The translations under genes were made by a program, and so were the position numbers. This document shows, in pieces, positions 12,100-24,142 of a stretch of 64,000 bases of DNA (positions are counted from its first letter, which is position 1; each line of letters begins with the position of its first letter). The DNA comes from Alopecurus myosuroides. Lineage: Eukaryota; Streptophyta; Magnoliopsida; Poales; Poaceae. The notes under the pieces are model-generated. The model had not been told where the DNA came from, ran no database searches, and saw only the letters and a program-made list of their open reading frames with translations. The stretch is from the NCBI GenBank assembly GCA_028641055.1, contig CM054057.1, forward strand, positions 400,132,541 through 400,196,540, written 5' to 3'.

Positions 12100-15000
12100 T
12101 TTCGTCCATGTTCATGGCAAAACATTTAAGCCAAGCAGTGCAGAGACAGGCTACACAAAGAATCCATGGTCATCATCCAATTCATCTTGTACCAAAGGAG
12201 CAACATGACCATCATTTATTTAAGCCTCATCATCATCTATATCAGCATCATATTCGACTTGGTCTACGTCAAACTCACCAGGTCTTAAATTATTTATGAC
12301 AGAAACATCAACGATGGTTCCTTCATCATCATTTCTGCACCAACTAGTCATCTCGTCAGGTACAGTAAATTCTGGAACTGTAATTTCTACATCAACATAT
12401 CGTGTACATCTGCATCACCACGTTCATCTCCTGCTGCAAGATCATCAAGGTCTGCACCATTTAAAACCGAAGGAGCAAACAAATTGCGTGGATTCGTTTT
12501 TATAGCACTTGCCCAATTAGGGCTCTTCACATCTCTCACGTAGAAAACCTGTGCAGCTTGGATGCCTAGAATTTAAGGGTCTTCCGTGAATATGTGTACA
12601 CTAGTGTCAAGGTCAATAATTCCATATTTGTCCCTCTTATACCCCTTACTCTGATTTCTATTGGCAGGAGGCACGTCGAACTAGTCGCACTGCAATAGAA
12701 CAACCTCCTTATCAGGAGGAAAGTCAAGAAATATGATTTTCTTTATCACCCCATAATAATCAGTACTGCTGGTGCTTTCTTGCGCATTGACTACGACGCC
12801 ACTATTTTGGGTACTCAAGTCATGCTCTGTATAGGTATTACGAAAGTAATATCCATTCAGTACTGTACGGTTGAACACACAAGCAATTTGATCAGGCCCT
12901 TTAGCTAGTGTATACAACAGACTGCTGACCTTCCCATCTTTATGGAGTTGTGTGATCTGTTTCATGGAATAGAATATGTATGAGTGTACTGTACACCATT
13001 GTTTTTTTATTACGAGAAACATTTCTGAAAATGCTAAAGTAACTTACCCGTCTTTCGGACCAGCCAACAAAATCTTTCTTGTGTTTCTTTTTAGGATTAG
13101 GACAATTGTTCTTTTTGAGCTGTCAATATTCCCTTCAAAAAGAAATGATATATGGTTACTTCATCACCAAAGTATTAATGCATATCATGATATGAAACAA
13201 ATACATAAGTATCCTTACTGAATCCATGGATCGGTTTCCTTGCAGTTTGTTATTATGTAGTGCCTCATTTGATTAAGAGCTTCCAAAGACAGTAATTCAC
13301 GGGCAAAACCTTTCTTGGAGTAATCAACTGCACTCATTATGGTAATCCCTGTTGGTGCTTCATCTGTAGCTCCATATGCATGGCGTTCAGACTGACTTAT
13401 TTTTGTAGGCGAGCCTTGAACGAATCGACTGCAGAACGTCATGCACTCTTCAAGTATGTACCCCTCTGCAATCGAACCTTCTAGATGAGCCTTGTTACGT
13501 ACATATCCCTTCAACGTACGCAGGTATCTCTCAACCGGATACATCCATCTGTACTATACAGGCCCTGCCAACCATGCTTCTTGAGCTAGATGAATTGGGA
13601 GATGCATCATAATATCAAAGAAAGATGGTGGATAGATCATCTCTAGCTGACATAGAATTTCTGGAATTTAGTTGGCCAAATTCAGCAGATCGTCATCCCT
13701 TAACTCCTTGGAGCATAAATCAGAAAAGAATTTACTCAGCTGAAGCAATGGGGTAAGGACATTCTCTGGCAGAAGCTTGCGCAACACAATAGGAAGAAGT
13801 TTCTGTAATATAACATGGCAGTCATGAGTTTTGAGTCCACTAAACTTGCACTGCTCGAGGACCACACATCGCTTAATGTGTGAAGCATAGCCATATGGCA
13901 TCCGTATGCTCTGCAGAAACCTGAGGAGCATTATCTTCTCTTCCTTTTTTAAAGCATACACACCTTTCTTCATTGTGTACTTATCCTTACCGGCGGCCTT
14001 TGCATGCTGATCCTTCCTAATTTTCAAGAACTCCAAATCAAGGCGAGCCTTCGTACCATCCTTTGTTTTCCCATCCATCTCAAGCAAAGTACCCAGAATA
14101 CTGTCACAACTGTTCTTCTCGATGTGCATAACATCCAAATTGTGCCTCACGAGCAAGTGCTTCCAATATGGGAGATGGAAGAACACACTTTTCTTCCGTC
14201 AATTGTGTCAGGGATTAGTTTCCGGTCGCTTTCCCTTATTTGACCGCTCAAATGGTTCATGCTGAATGCTATCAAGCTCCTTTAGAACTTCACTGCCTGT
14301 AAGTGGCACCGGGGCTTCTCTATTTTCTGTCTTGTTGTTGAACATAACCTTGTTTCGACGCCATTTGTGGTTTTTCCACAGAAAACGTCGGTGTCCCATG
14401 TAGCAATGCTTTCTACCAAACTGGAGCCATAAAAACTCTGTATGCTTGTGGCATCAAGGGCATGCTAGCTTGCCTTTTGTGCTCCAACAACTCAGCATTG
14501 CGTAAGCCGGGTTGTCATTGATGGTCCACAACACGCATGCATATAACGTGAAATTTTCTTTAGTTGCAGCATCATATGCTTTAACACCATCCTCCCATAG
14601 AACTAACAGTTCATCAATCAAAGGCTGCAAATACACATCAATGTTATTTCCTGGTGACTTTGGTCCTGGAATAATCATTGATAATATCCAGTTCTCTTGT
14701 TTCATACACATCCATGGTGGCAAGTTATATGGGATCAGAATGACAGGCCATGTAGTGTGTGATATACTAATGAGCCCAAAGGGGTTGAATCCATCCGAAG
14801 CAAGGCCAAGCCGAACACTGCGAGCATCTTTTGCGAATTCTTTCTGACTATATTTATCATCAAGGCGTTTCCAGGCCTTCGAATCTGCAGGATGCCTCAT
14901 TATGTCATCATCTCTACATTTCTCCTTATGCCATTTCATATCAGTTGACATATCTTCTGTCATGTACAGCCTTTGCAGTCTTGGAATGAGTGGGAAATAC

Positions 15001-15803
15001 CATAGTACTTTCTGTGGCACTTGCTTCTTTGATTTACGGATCGATGAATTAGCTTTGTCTACGGTTGGACTAGATTTCCATCGAGACGTATGACAGACAA
15101 GGCATTCTTGGGCATCAGCATGCTCATTACGCAATAGCACACAATCATTATAGCACGCGCGTATCTTCTTGTAATCCGGTCCAAACTCTCGAATGACCTT
15201 CCTTACTTGTGCGAGATTAGTAGGAATGTAGTGACCCTTTGGCAGCACCTCCGTGAACATCCGCAGCATTAAGTCACATACTCTGTTGGTCATCCCAGAC
15301 ACGCACTTGATTTGGTAAAGCTTCACAATGAAAGATATCTTTGTGACCTCCTCACAACCTGGGTACAACGATGTTTTTCCCTCTTCCAATAGTTTGTAGA
15401 ATGCCTTTGCAGATGCATTTGGCTCATGTTTCATTCCATCACCGCTCGTGTCTCATGCATTACTTCCCACTTTTGTGGCCCTTATGAGAGTTTGGAGCAT
15501 GTCACATACCCCTTCACCACCATCTGCGGCGTCTTCATCATCAGAATCTTCATCCATGTTGTCCTCCTCAGGTTCACCATGGTATACCCAATTTTTTTAG
15601 GACGGATCCATCCCATTCTTAAGCAAGTGCATATGGACATCCTTTTTAGTTTTATGAGCATTGTTCAGACATTTCGTACACGGGCAAAAGATTCTTGCGT
15701 CTGGGTGAGCACCATCAAAACTAAATTCCAAGAAACTCTCGATGCCACTTTGCTACTCCACAGAATCTCTATCCTTCTCCATCTTGCTCTTGTCTTGTGA
15801 CAT
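12100..15803 (-). pseudogene. CACTA TNP2-type transposase, multiply nonsense-mutated
   Basis: The start ATG is at 15803. One frame runs to 13217 through, in order, a transposase-associated domain (CPCTKCLNNAHK near 15690), the TNP2 core (SDGFNPFG, TTWPVILIPYNLPPWMCMK; later FHLPYWKHLLVRHNLDVMH and EKNSCDSILGTLL), and a DUF4218-type region (HLPIHLAQEAW, MYPVERYLRTLKGYVRN). Introns follow, then a DUF4216-type exon (TQNSGVVVNA, DYYGVIKKI) and an acidic tail. In-frame stops lie at 15597, 15453, 14454, 14208, 14199, 13668, 13554 and 12681, with at least two more below 12600. The exon 1 donor is near 13216. The product would be the catalytic transposase. This copy is dead, although the frame itself is not shifted across exon 1, which suggests point decay. 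Confidence 0.9.
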
Positions 15804-16430
15804 TTTGTGTTATCTCCGTATAGCCGGTCTTGTGAAAAAAAAGGAGCAGCATTAGTTCACACGTAAATATTTCGAAACAACACATACATCAGAGAGACAG
15901 GTATAATGGTCTTTCAAGTCAGTAAGAATTGCAGGGGATTACATTAGACATTACTTCACAACACAGCGTTTGATTTAAACTAACACTTACACCTTAAACT
16001 GACATGGCTATGAAAATATAAAACCTAGTCCGTACCTGAAATCCTGACATTGCTATGAATATTAAACTAACACTTACACATGAAACTGATAAAACAGACA
16101 TGCATATGTGAACACTAGCAGCTAGTCTATCTGACAGCAATTGCAATCGCCATTAACTTCATCGAACCGGGAGGATGGAAACCAAGGATTTCATCAGTAT
16201 TGGTACAAACCTTGTAATTACGTCTCACGAGCGGCGGAAGCAGCGGTTGAGTACAAGCCGGCGGAGCAGCGTTGGCGGCAGTTCAATAGTTTACGCTAAT
16301 CAAATTCGGATGGCGGCGAGGTAATAGTGGTGGATTGGTCGGTCGTGCAGGGCCGATACGGCGGCGAAGTCGCCTGAGGGGGGATAGGGCAGCGTTGTCG
16401 TGTGGGAGCATGGCAGTTTGGAGGAGACCT
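15804..16430 (-). promoter_or_regulatory. Likely 5' leader exon and promoter side of the transposase gene
   Basis: A GC-richer block at about 16210-16430 ends, read on -, in CAAG followed by GTTTGTACC, a plausible splice donor. AT-rich intron-like sequence separates it from ATG 15803. No coding frame is supported; the exon call rests on composition and the splice site only. Confidence 0.4.
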
Positions 16431-16656
16431 GGCGGACATATGTAGCCCTTTCGCTCGCCCAATGGCCCAACCGGAGTATGGGCCTAAAAATTGTAGAATT
16501 TGTCTTCACAGCCCATTTGGCTTGTGAACAATATGTTTTTCCCTTGGCAATAACGTTCAAGTATTACAAATGCTATATTAAGTTTTACTAGTTTCATTTT
16601 ATGATTAAATTTATTCATTTCTTTATTTTTAAATGCATTGTTGTGTTAATATTCAA

Positions 16657-16860
16657 CACTAGTAGGAAAAGCCCTGTTAGTGGTGTGGCTTTTCTTCAAT
16701 TCTGGCGTGAAATTCGTAAGCCACTGCTATCTAGGTGATAAATGGAAGTAGTGACGTCGAACAACACACCAGTAATATCTAGGTCTCCACTGGCGCGTTT
16801 CTAGACTCGCCATAGGTTACTACCTGATCATTGGCGTTGATGTCATAGGCCACATCACTA
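16657..16860 (+). mobile_element. Terminus of a second CACTA-like element (mate not found)
   Basis: CACTAGTAGGAAAAGCC at 16657 has the CACTA terminal form, and GGCGTG- and GTGGTGTGG-like subterminal motifs follow. No matching CTACTAGTG end was found in the window, so the extent is unknown. It may own the B3-like pseudogene at 17098-17580. Confidence 0.5.
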
Positions 16861-17097
16861 TCCTATAGAAATAGGTAAATAAAAAGGGTATGTAATATTG
16901 ACTAGAAGCACACAAATGGTATTCAATTATGAGATAACATAACAACCATTAAAAAAGTTCACATAAACATTCATAGATTCAACCATATAGTACTCAGCAT
17001 TAACATATAATCTAAAAGTTCGCATAAAGATAGAACTCTCAGCTACAACCACAATACCTACTCATCATCTGACTGAATAATGACAACATGTGTATCC

Positions 17098-17580
17098 TTA
17101 GTAGAGAGCTATGGGAACATCATCTTCGGTGTCTTCAGCATCGTCAGGTCGATTGTAGAGGAAGTAGGTGGACACATCACCTTCATCGATATAGAATGTC
17201 AATCTCCCTGTTGGATCCATCTCGTAGCGTTCCACAAGCTGGCTCCATTGCTGACCACTGAAGTATGTTTTCCCATCCTCATTTGTGACAAGAACTGTGT
17301 GCTGGTGGTCTGGTACTCTCAAGCTCACCAAGTTCACCTCGAGAGTTCTAGGGTGGTCCTAAATTTCAACGTGAATATGCTCCAAAAAGTCACACCTGTA
17401 TCTGCAAGGTATGATCTGTAAAAAAACAAGAAGTGCACATTTTTAGTACAAATGTTTTGTCAGTTTTCAAAAGTAGATTGACCGAAAGTATACCAATCTG
17501 TTTTCAAACCCCTCTGGTAGAACCATGGTAAATTTCTTGTTCATGCACTCCTTGTAGCCACACTGTTCACATACATCCAT
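17098..17580 (-). pseudogene. B3-domain-like gene, one premature stop
   Basis: Exon 1 runs 17580-17494, with a CEQCGYKEC cysteine cluster and then KKFTMVLPEGFENRL. Its donor is GT at 17493. Exon 2 starts at 17415 after TTTTTACAG and continues in frame as IIPCRYRCDF. An in-frame TAG near 17360 precedes the second half, which reads TVLVTNEDGKTYFSGQQW, RLTFYIDEGD and a C-terminus ending in IALY. Beta-strand spacing and the GxxW-type ending resemble plant B3 DNA-binding domains (REM-like); this is recognised by pattern, not by search. It resembles the intact gene at 29346-30802 in the EGFE and IPC segments. One nonsense codon makes it a pseudogene unless a start downstream is used. Confidence 0.6.
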
Positions 17581-18238
17581 TGCCTGCGGTGGTTCGTTGC
17601 ATACACTGAATTCAGATACACATCTAACCATTTACCAATCAAAAATCAACTTAAATCTAACAATGTACATCTAATTTTGGTGGCTGAATAAACTTAAATC
17701 TAACAATGAAAATCTAATTTCTAAGTCAATCCACATCTAAAATAACAATAATCATCTAACATATAACTCAATCTATATTTAAACCTAACAATGAAAGGTA
17801 CGGCGGCCGGGGAAACTTACTTGCAGCGCGACGACTGGACGGCGCGAGGACGACAGTGGCGGTTGCGGCGGCGTTTGTCGCGGCGTCGTTCCATCGGTGT
17901 CGGTGTAGGCGGCCTCGTGGTCGCGGTCGTTCGTCGGTGCCGTGGAGAGGGCTAGGCGTGGCCGCGGTGGGGGATCGGGGGGCGGAGAGGGCTAGCCGTG
18001 GTGGCGGTGGGGGATCGGGGGGTGGAGAGGGAGAGGACTCGAGTTCGTGTGTGTAGCAGTTGGTGTGCGTGTAGCAATCGATTAAATTAGAGTATAAATG
18101 GTTTTCCTCAAAATTTCATTATGTGAACCGTGCCTCTACATTTGATCTTTCATAAATTGGTCCTTAATGATGAAGCAAATGATAAACCGTGCCCACCACA
18201 TTTGATTCCCTCATCCTCGTTAAATGTTGTTGCACCAT
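17581..18238 (-). other. Upstream region of the B3-like pseudogene
   Basis: AT-rich intron-like sequence is followed by a GC-rich block at 17800-18060 with GGCGGTGGGGGATCGGGG repeats, likely the leader and promoter of the gene at 17098-17580. At 18239 a Gypsy element cuts in. Confidence 0.4.
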
Positions 18239-18711
18239 TGTCGTGGGATAATCACGACAGACGTTACCGGGGGTAACTGATCTTGGGGCAAGACGACACA
18301 GGCATTTGGGAGAGGGTTTAGCTCAGAGGAAACATGATGCAACTCGATCTGGTAGCCGGCAATCAAGTCGCCGAGTCTCCGATCTCAATGTATTAACTCG
18401 ATCTCTTGTATACACTGGATGCTCGATATCAAGCGGCGCTACTAGGGCTCTTAGATCCCTCAACTAGACCTAGGGGTCGGTTTATAAAGCACCCGCACCC
18501 CCCGGCTTGTCCTCCAAGACACACCCTGGATCCTACCCGGACACGGCATACAAACCCTAACCTTCCTTTACCGTAACCCACAATCCGGGTTACTAGGCCT
18601 ACAAACTTGGGCCTTCCGGAAGTTTCTTTATCCTTAGCCGGATCCTGCACAGAGTCCTTTGGGCCGGATTACGCCTTGGAGTTGGCCTACCGGGTTATTA
18701 TCCCTCCATCA
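18239..18711 (-). repeat. 3' LTR of the Tat-type element
   Basis: On + it reads TGTCGTGGGATAATCAC to TTATTATCCCTCCATCA. It matches 27744-28217 with four substitutions and one indel, all in the first ~150 bases. A TATA-like TTTATAAA lies at 18481-18488. Confidence 0.92.
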
Positions 18712-19889
18712 GTAGTCCCCAGAATAGCTTGGGCTTCACGGATTCTTCCTTGAAGTGCTCGCTATTCCCTGCAAAAATACCAATTTCACAAATATATGGA
18801 GGCCGGGTTAAGATGCTTTGATAAATAGCTAGGCCCAACTCCATGGTGGTCATATGGTAACCCGGCTCTTCTCCAAATACCCGGCTTAGCTTTCCGGGTC
18901 TAAGCCCTGATAAAAGTGTCAAGATTCTGCACTTTACTCGATAATTGACCTTGATATTATGAAGAATATCTCCTTCTTATTTCTGCCCAGATATCACGTT
19001 CAACACTTAAAGCATATTTCGCAAAATTCAAACAAATAGTCGTTACTCCGCAATCCCCGGCTCCCGCTCGCGGAACCAAACTTATCCACATGAACCATTA
19101 TAAATATGTCCATAGGGGTAAACCTAACCCCAACGGCTCATTTCCCCCCATTCCTCTTCCTTTCTTCCTCCGCGCTCAATCTCACAGGGCTCCGCCACGG
19201 AAATCCCACGCGCATCTCCGGAGCCTATTGGCCGGCGGCTGCGTTCCACCATAGCTCACTCTGCACCGCCGCCAAACCCCCGAACGGTCCGTCGGGAATC
19301 ACAAAGGGGCACCAATCTTGCGAGATTTGCCTCCGCCGAGCTTCACTTCAATCTCCTCTAGTAAGATTCTCATACCCATTAATTGGCCTCCGCAATTTCT
19401 TGATTTTCCTCAAATTAGATCTAGGTCAACCCGCCGGTCATTTTCCTGGTCATGCCGAATTAGATCGCTTGTATTCATTCTAGCTCATCCAATACGTGGG
19501 ATATAGACTTTATTGCGTTTTCCTATCGCCCACATTTGTTAATTTTACCGCAAATCTGAAAACGGAGTCTCCAATCTGGGCCCGGGCCACTCAGAGTTTC
19601 CGCCCTTATCTCTGTCACCCGGAAAATCCTCCCCTTTCCGGTTCTTTTTATTCGCAATAAGTGCATGTGTAACCATTCATCGTCCTCAAAAGCTCTCCCA
19701 ATGCATAGACCTCCATAACTTTTATTACGATGCCCGATACCCGGATAATTCGAACCTCACTATGCAGATTGACACCCGGATAGTATGCAATTTCCATGTC
19801 TCGATATCACCCACCGATACTCGGCCAGCTCACAGTTTCCGTGTCTTATTCCTTGTATCCTTCTACCTCGTGCTTTGCAGGTCAACCAC
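18712..19889 (+). promoter_or_regulatory. Promoter and spliced leader of the antisense extra gene
   Basis: A TATA box (TATAAAT) lies near 19099. A C-rich leader follows, and CCTCTAGTAAGATTC near 19360 is a likely donor. The matching acceptor GTGCTTTGCAG ends at 19880, ten bases before ATG 19890. This suggests that the antisense gene has its own promoter inside the retrotransposon. Confidence 0.5.
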
Positions 19890-22800
19890 ATGGCTCCCAA
19901 GAAGCAGGGAAAAACACCGACCAAGGCCAAGACCACCAACTCCATATCCGCCAACTGGGCGCGATCTACGGTCACCAAGGCCAAATTAGAAGAACTGGTC
20001 GAGCTAGGAATTCTTCCCCCTCAAGAGGATATCCAGTGGAGGGTGCCGAGTAAGGAGACCCGGCCTACACCGGCAAAGGATGAGGTAATATGCTTTGTAG
20101 AGCACGTGACTCGGGGCTTTCGTCCTCCGGGTCACCCCTTCTTCCGCGACGTCCTGAGCCACTATGGCCTTCGTGTATTTGACATAGGTCCTAATTCTGT
20201 GTTAAATATCTCCCACTTTATCGTCCTTTCCGAGTCATACTTGTGCACTCCGCCAAGTCTGGCTCTTTTCGTTTAGCTTTTCCAGTGCAAACCGTGCCGC
20301 GAAAGCGGTGACGGGGCGCTTCTCGCTTGCGGCGGGGTTTCTATCCAGCGCCGCAAGAATTCTCTGATGCCACCTCTTACCCTTAACTCCCACGTCAAGC
20401 ACTGGCAGCTCTCGTACTTTTACTGCCAAGACACTTCCCCACCCGGCCAAAAGAAACTGCCGGGTTACTCAGAGGGCCTTCTTGACATCTCTGAGAAATT
20501 TAATGCTTTTGCCCCTGACGCGGACAGGGAGGCAATTCAACCTCTGCTAGCCAAAATCACCACTCTCGCGGCCCAAGGTCTCATTGGGCTCAACCTGGTC
20601 AAAACTTGGGTCGATTTCCGGATTCAACCCAATTCCATCCGCACAAAGTTCATGTGCGAGTATTCAGGACAAACCACGGACCCGCTCCGGTACTCTGACA
20701 ACAGCTTCGCGGCTGGTGACACCCATAAAACTATCAAGGGTTTTCTGACAGAAAAACTTGAGGTAATCCGGAACATAGCCGGGTTAGAGCCCTTCACACT
20801 CGAGAACCCAGCCCCCAAGGTGAAGATCCAATTTTGACGTCTTTACCCTTGCTCTTTCCACTTGATACAGTTGATAACCCTTGTATTGATACTTTTATTT
20901 CAGGTTGATGATGATTTTTGGAAGATCAACACTTCTCCTAGCTCCGAGAGTCCAGAGGAGCAAGAAGAGGCCATTAACTCGGACGAAGGTGCTCTCCGGA
21001 TTTTACTTGGTTCCTTTAAGTTCGTCGCAACTCCTTCATTTTCTAACTACCTTTGATGATATCCAGAACAAGAGGAGGACGACGAGGAAGAAGAGACTGA
21101 CGGCAAAGTGGAATCCGCCAGTGATGAAGACGAAGTGGAGCCGACAATTAAAGTCGGATCTAAGAGAAAACCCCGAGGGGTCGTCTTCAAGGTTTCATAT
21201 CGCCTCCTTGTATTCAATTTGTATTCCTTTGGTAATATACATGAGCTAACTTGGCATTATTCCACTGGCCGTATTTGAAGGAGTCGCCTATGACCAAGCG
21301 CAGAGCGACTCGGAATTACCCGGGTGATGACGCTCTTCACCCGGGTACTCCGTCGTCTTCGGCTCGTCGCTCCGGTACTTACCTTATCCTCTGTCGGTGG
21401 AAACAATCTTTCCGAACCATTCTCTTACGAAATCTCACTTGTTATTTTTCAGATTCGCCCGGGTCTGGCAACGAATTCCCTTCAGACTTTGCGGTGAATC
21501 CCGGGTAAAGTTCCTTTTCTGACGCTCTATCGCATTTTCATCACCCTTTCCTGATTGCACACTGACCGCTCACTCTCACTATCTGTAGGGCCACTGTCGT
21601 TATTAGTGACCAAGAGGATATGGCAACCGATAACCCGGGTAAGGGAAACCCAGCTGATAAAACAACAGCCGAGTCTAGCGGCGAAGAACAAGCGTCACCA
21701 ATAAACCCGGGCACACAAGAAGCCGAGTATCCGATCGCCTCCCACACAAGCAAGAAGAAAAGAGCTGCAACCTTGGGTGCAGGAGAAGGAGCATCGGAGT
21801 CCGACATTCAAATGAGCCGGTGCCGCCTCCCACTAAGAAGAAAACTCCTTCTCGGAATTTCCAAGGCCCCGGGTCCTCTGATACGGGTAATGACACTTTT
21901 GATCAACTGATGGACACTCTCCTCACTATGAAGACTTCAGAGAGCAGTATTCTGGAGCGCATGGCCGCAGAGCACCAGGTAATAATACTTGATATCTCGT
22001 AGTGCACGCCTAGTCCCCAAGTTCCAAGCATGACTTGCTGAAGTTGTGCTTGGTACTTTACGCAATACTCAGCTTGCCATAATATCCGACTGATACTTGT
22101 GCTCCTTGCTACTTACAGGCGCAGATTACTCGGTCTGATGAAATTTTGCTCAAGACCGAGCAACTTCTTCTTGCCGAGGTAAAGCGGAGAGAAACCCTCG
22201 AGGATGACGTGGAAAACTTGAAGAAGGATGTTTCTAAATACCAGAAGAAGTGCAATACTGCTCAAACCGCACTGAAGAAACTATCGGACCAGGTCACCGA
22301 TACCTATCAGATCTTGCTTAGTAAGTTTTTGCTGCCGACTATCTTCGTGCCTTTACTTTATTGCATGATACTCGGGATCACTAATACGTCCTTCCTTTGC
22401 TTCAACTGCAGGTGCCAACCTTGCGGCCCCAGAGGGGGATGCCCTTGCAAAGGCTAAAACTTTAAAGACTGTGCTCCGGACGTTCTTTTCCGGCACGAAA
22501 TTTATATTGGACGCCGTGAAGTGGCCTACTGAAGTATACCCGGGTGAAGAAAATCTCATCAAAGCCTGCTCCACCGTGCCTGGCTGGATTGAAATATGGA
22601 AACGCTCGTCATGCCGGATTGGTATGACCCGGGCCTTTACCCTGGCTAAGGCTTACTTTCCAAAGCTTGACCCGGCAAAAATAATATCCGGGTTTCCAGA
22701 ATTTAAAGCGGAGGGCTCCAAGTTTACACCCAAGGACTTCAAGGCCGTACAGTCTGCAGTGCGTCATTCGGCCACCACTTTGGCCGATAGTATGGATCTG

Positions 22801-23088
22801 AACACGATTATGAGTTCATACGACGCTGAAGGCAAAATTGTTACAGAGGAAGCACCCCCGCCTTTTGATATTTTGGAGAAATGGGCTGCTGATTCGGCTA
22901 GAAAGAGGGAAGCAACTGCGAAGAGAGAGGCCGAGTTATCAGGGCCAGCCACGTCTACCCCAGCTGTTCCTCCACCAGTCCGTCCTGCCGCAAGGAATCC
23001 GAGTGATGATGCCGGAAAAAAGCAAGTCCAGGAGCAAGACCCGGAGGGTAAGGGAAAAGATGTGGACTCTACTCAGGAAGCCGAATGA
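19890..23088 (+). pseudogene. Antisense extra gene of the Tat element (putative gypsy-type transposon protein)
   Basis: The first coding exon starts at ATG 19890. Its head is lysine-rich (MAPKKQGKTPTKAKTT), and the diagnostic segment GFRPPGHPFFRDVLSHYGL with ISHFIVLSESYL follows. A single TAG at 20274-20276 interrupts it, after which the same frame continues (LFQCKPCRESGDGALLACGG, LPGYSE) to about 20836. Acidic, proline-rich exons lie at 20905-21900, a coiled-coil exon (KDVSKYQKKCNTAQTALKKL) at about 22120-22320, and a terminal exon at about 22412-23088 with GTKFILDAVKWPTEVYPGEE. Such proteins are known as extra ORFs of Tat retrotransposons; their function is unknown. One nonsense codon makes this copy doubtful. 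Confidence 0.75.
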
Positions 23089-24142
23089 GCAAAACGCCAT
23101 AAAAATACTTCAATCATTTGATGTTTTTACTCAAAACAAGTATTCTTTTGACGGTGCGCCTGTGCACCCTTGATACTAGTGTTGCAACTTGTAACGCACT
23201 TTAATTCTGTGATACACCTTGTGCCTTTCTAGGCCTTTTGATGAACTTGATACTTGTCTATTTTTGGACTTATTCTTGATATCCGACTTTTTTATTTCCT
23301 TCTTTATTTCCGAGTATCGTGGGTTTTGACAGGTGTACTTTTCTTTAAGTCCCCAAGTCCCCACGATTCGGACGTTAGGGTCTTTCGAGCTTAGTAACGA
23401 AACAGCTTGATTCTGTTTCGAAACCCACAGTCCCCAAAGCCCGAATATCCGAGTCTGTGGTGTGTGGTTTTTTCGAAGAGAACAAACTTGTTGTCGCTAA
23501 GTCAAAACCCGGAATTGTTTCATATAGATAATGAAGTTATGCTTGATAATCGTTGAGTTTCCAGCTATTAGCCTTGTACTCTGCATAACTTGTGGTTTAG
23601 ATGACCCTTTTGACTATCTTGTACTGTAAGCCGGCTTTCGCGTGGATACCATGTTGTTACATCTATACGAAAACAGGGTCAGACAAGTCCCATTGGGCTT
23701 CATGGCTGATTGTAATCGTAAGCGAGCAAATCATGCCACTTTAGTGCGAGTCACATCGAGCTTAAGTAAGAAAAGTCAAGAAAATTTGGCTCCTTTGTCC
23801 AGTTATAAGATTGCAGCCGTACTCGTTTGCGAATAATCGGCCCTTATAACTTATAGGCATCAAGGCCGGGTCTTTGGGTTTGTGGATGCGCTACTTGAGC
23901 AACCAGCCCCCGAGACCTATATATACTCAACATTCTTAATGATACTGATGTATTGATGTCACATGGATACTACTTACTTGCAATCGGAGTAAAGGCTGTA
24001 ACAAGATAGGACTTGATAACCATCCCTTTATTGATGCGAGAAAGTTTGGATCAGCAGGCCGCCTCATTAAAAACCTTCCAGTCCCCTTAGGTACCCTGGG
24101 TAGGAAAAGAGCGCGTCTGAAACCTGCTGCCCGTTACATTGT
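23089..24142. other. Non-coding spacer where pol should be
   Basis: No frame resembling RT, RNase H or integrase occurs here in any phase. The stretch is ordinary AT-balanced sequence with TTCGAGC / CCCCAAGTCCCC-type motifs and lies between the antisense gene and the gag-protease frame. Confidence 0.6.

Noticed and set aside
23173..23182. ATACTAGTG as the mate of the CACTA-like end at 16657
   Set aside because: It lacks the CTTTTCCTACTAGTG form and sits inside the Tat element, which is a later insertion.
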